A DNA stretch of 5,899 bases from Acidimicrobiaceae bacterium (GTDB lineage Bacteria; Actinomycetota; Acidimicrobiia; Acidimicrobiales; RAAP-2). The notes below the pieces were generated by a model that searched no databases, had not been told where the DNA came from, and saw only the letters and a program-made list of their open reading frames with translations. Position numbers and translations under genes: made by a program. The stretch lies in assembly GCA_003157945.1 (NCBI GenBank), contig PMFY01000175.1, positions 1-5,899 on the forward strand, in the 5' to 3' direction. Of this stretch, positions 5,251 to 5,899 are shown piece after piece (the stretch's first letter is position 1; each line of letters begins with the position of its first letter).

Positions 5251-5899
5251 CCCGCTTCGACGCCGTCCACCAGTTCCATGCGGGAACCGCGCCCGGCGAC
5301 GCCATCACCAACCAGATGCTCGACGTACAGGCCCACCTGCGTCGCCTGGGCTGGCGCTCGGAGATCTTCGCCGAACACGTCGCCCCCGACCTGGCCGATC
5401 GGATCCGCCCCCTGGGGGCCTACCGCGGCGACGAGTCCGAGCTGCTGCTGGCCCACCACTCGCAGGGCTACCTGGCCTTCGACGACGTGGTGGACCTCCC
5501 CAACCCGATCGTCGCCGTCTACCACAACGTCACGCCGGAGCACTTCTTCGACGACGTCGTGGCCCGACGCTTCAGCCGGATGGGCCGGGAGCAGTTGGGC
5601 TACCTCGCCCGACGCGCGCTCTTCGGCGTGGCCGACTCCAACTTCAACCGGGTCGAGATGCTGGCTGCCGGATTCCGCCGGGTCGACGTGCTGCCCGTCC
5701 GGGTGGACTTCAGCGAGTTCGAGCCCGCCGGCCTGCTCGGCGGACGCCCCTCCAACGACTGGCTGTTCGTCGGCCGCATCGTGCCCAACAAGTGCCAGCA
5801 CCTGCTGATCGAGGCGTTCGCCGCCTACAGCCGCACCTTCGACGACCGGGCCCGACTGCTGCTCGTCGGCGGCACCTCGGACGAGCCCTACCGCCGGGA
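5247..5899 (+). CDS. GT4-type glycosyltransferase (3' partial)
   Basis: A retaining GT-B-fold sugar transferase, cut by the right edge after 217 codons. The N-terminal domain has AGTAPGDAITNQM (12-24), matching the glycine-rich acceptor/donor loop of GT4 enzymes, then LAHHSQGYLAF (68-78) and VYHNVTPEHFF (91-101), whose histidines are usual in the active-site cleft. ADSNFNRVEMLAAGF (129-143) precedes the inter-domain linker. The second domain opens with FVGRIVPNKCQHLLIEAF (174-191) and ARLLLVGG (202-209); the Lys of PNK corresponds to the basic nucleotide-sugar site of the family. The NKCQH variant resembles transferases that build mannose- or rhamnose-containing O-chains, but the sugar is not determined. 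The catalytic EX7E motif would lie beyond the window. GTG 5247 overlaps the methyltransferase stop as GTGA, without its own ribosome site, so coupled translation is likely. The frame has no stop to the edge. Confidence 0.88.
   Translation, partial: MTRFDAVHQFHAGTAPGDAITNQMLDVQAHLRRLGWRSEIFAEHVAPDLADRIRPLGAYRGDESELLLAHHSQGYLAFDDVVDLPNPIVAVYHNVTPEHFFDDVVARRFSRMGREQLGYLARRALFGVADSNFNRVEMLAAGFRRVDVLPVRVDFSEFEPAGLLGGRPSNDWLFVGRIVPNKCQHLLIEAFAAYSRTFDDRARLLLVGGTSDEPYRR

Noticed and set aside
5226..5801. Minus- and plus-strand frames of about 190 and 176 codons over the GT4 region (the plus one at 5278-5808).
   Set aside because: Neither shows a domain. The frame from GTG 5247 carries the GT4 motifs throughout and stays open to the window end.

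Overview
This is a GC-rich window (about 70% by eye, third codon positions almost all G or C). It packs six protein genes with short gaps and GTG starts, which points to a high-GC actinobacterium. The left-hand gene order, an FtsB/DivIC-like gene, then DUF501, then a short Ppx/GppA phosphatase, matches the order following enolase in Mycobacterium tuberculosis (Rv1023-Rv1026). Placement in Acidimicrobiia or a similar deep actinobacterial lineage is a guess. No rRNA, tRNA, CRISPR array, insertion sequence or transposase was seen, and no gene-free stretch exceeds 300 bases.

Layout: (1) Positions 3-2048, + strand, hold a housekeeping block. It contains the FtsB/DivIC-type division protein (5' end cut by the window edge), the DUF501 protein joined to it by a 4-base GTGA overlap, and, after a 67-base hairpin-rich gap, the exopolyphosphatase/GppA-family enzyme. 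(2) Positions 2056-3798, - strand, hold a large polytopic membrane protein with the look of a GT-C-fold, GT39-like glycosyltransferase. It converges on the phosphatase gene with only 7 bases between them. (3) Positions 3799-3981 are a divergent promoter region with a convincing -10 box for the rightward genes, a weaker one leftward, and two short palindromes. (4) Positions 3982-5899, + strand, hold a coiled-coil plus SAM-methyltransferase protein of the surface-polysaccharide type. It overlaps by GTGA a GT4-type glycosyltransferase that runs off the right edge.

The window appears to straddle a boundary between a conserved division/phosphate-metabolism block and the start of a cell-surface glycan locus. 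The methyltransferase and GT4 enzyme are probably translated together and act on the same lipid-linked glycan at the inner face of the membrane. The divergent GT-C protein would use a polyprenyl-phosphate sugar on the outer face. The glycan itself cannot be named from this window. I did not find a clearly new biological system. The items most worth a second look are the unusual methyltransferase loop, the conserved but uncharacterised DUF501 protein, and the compact divergent control region.
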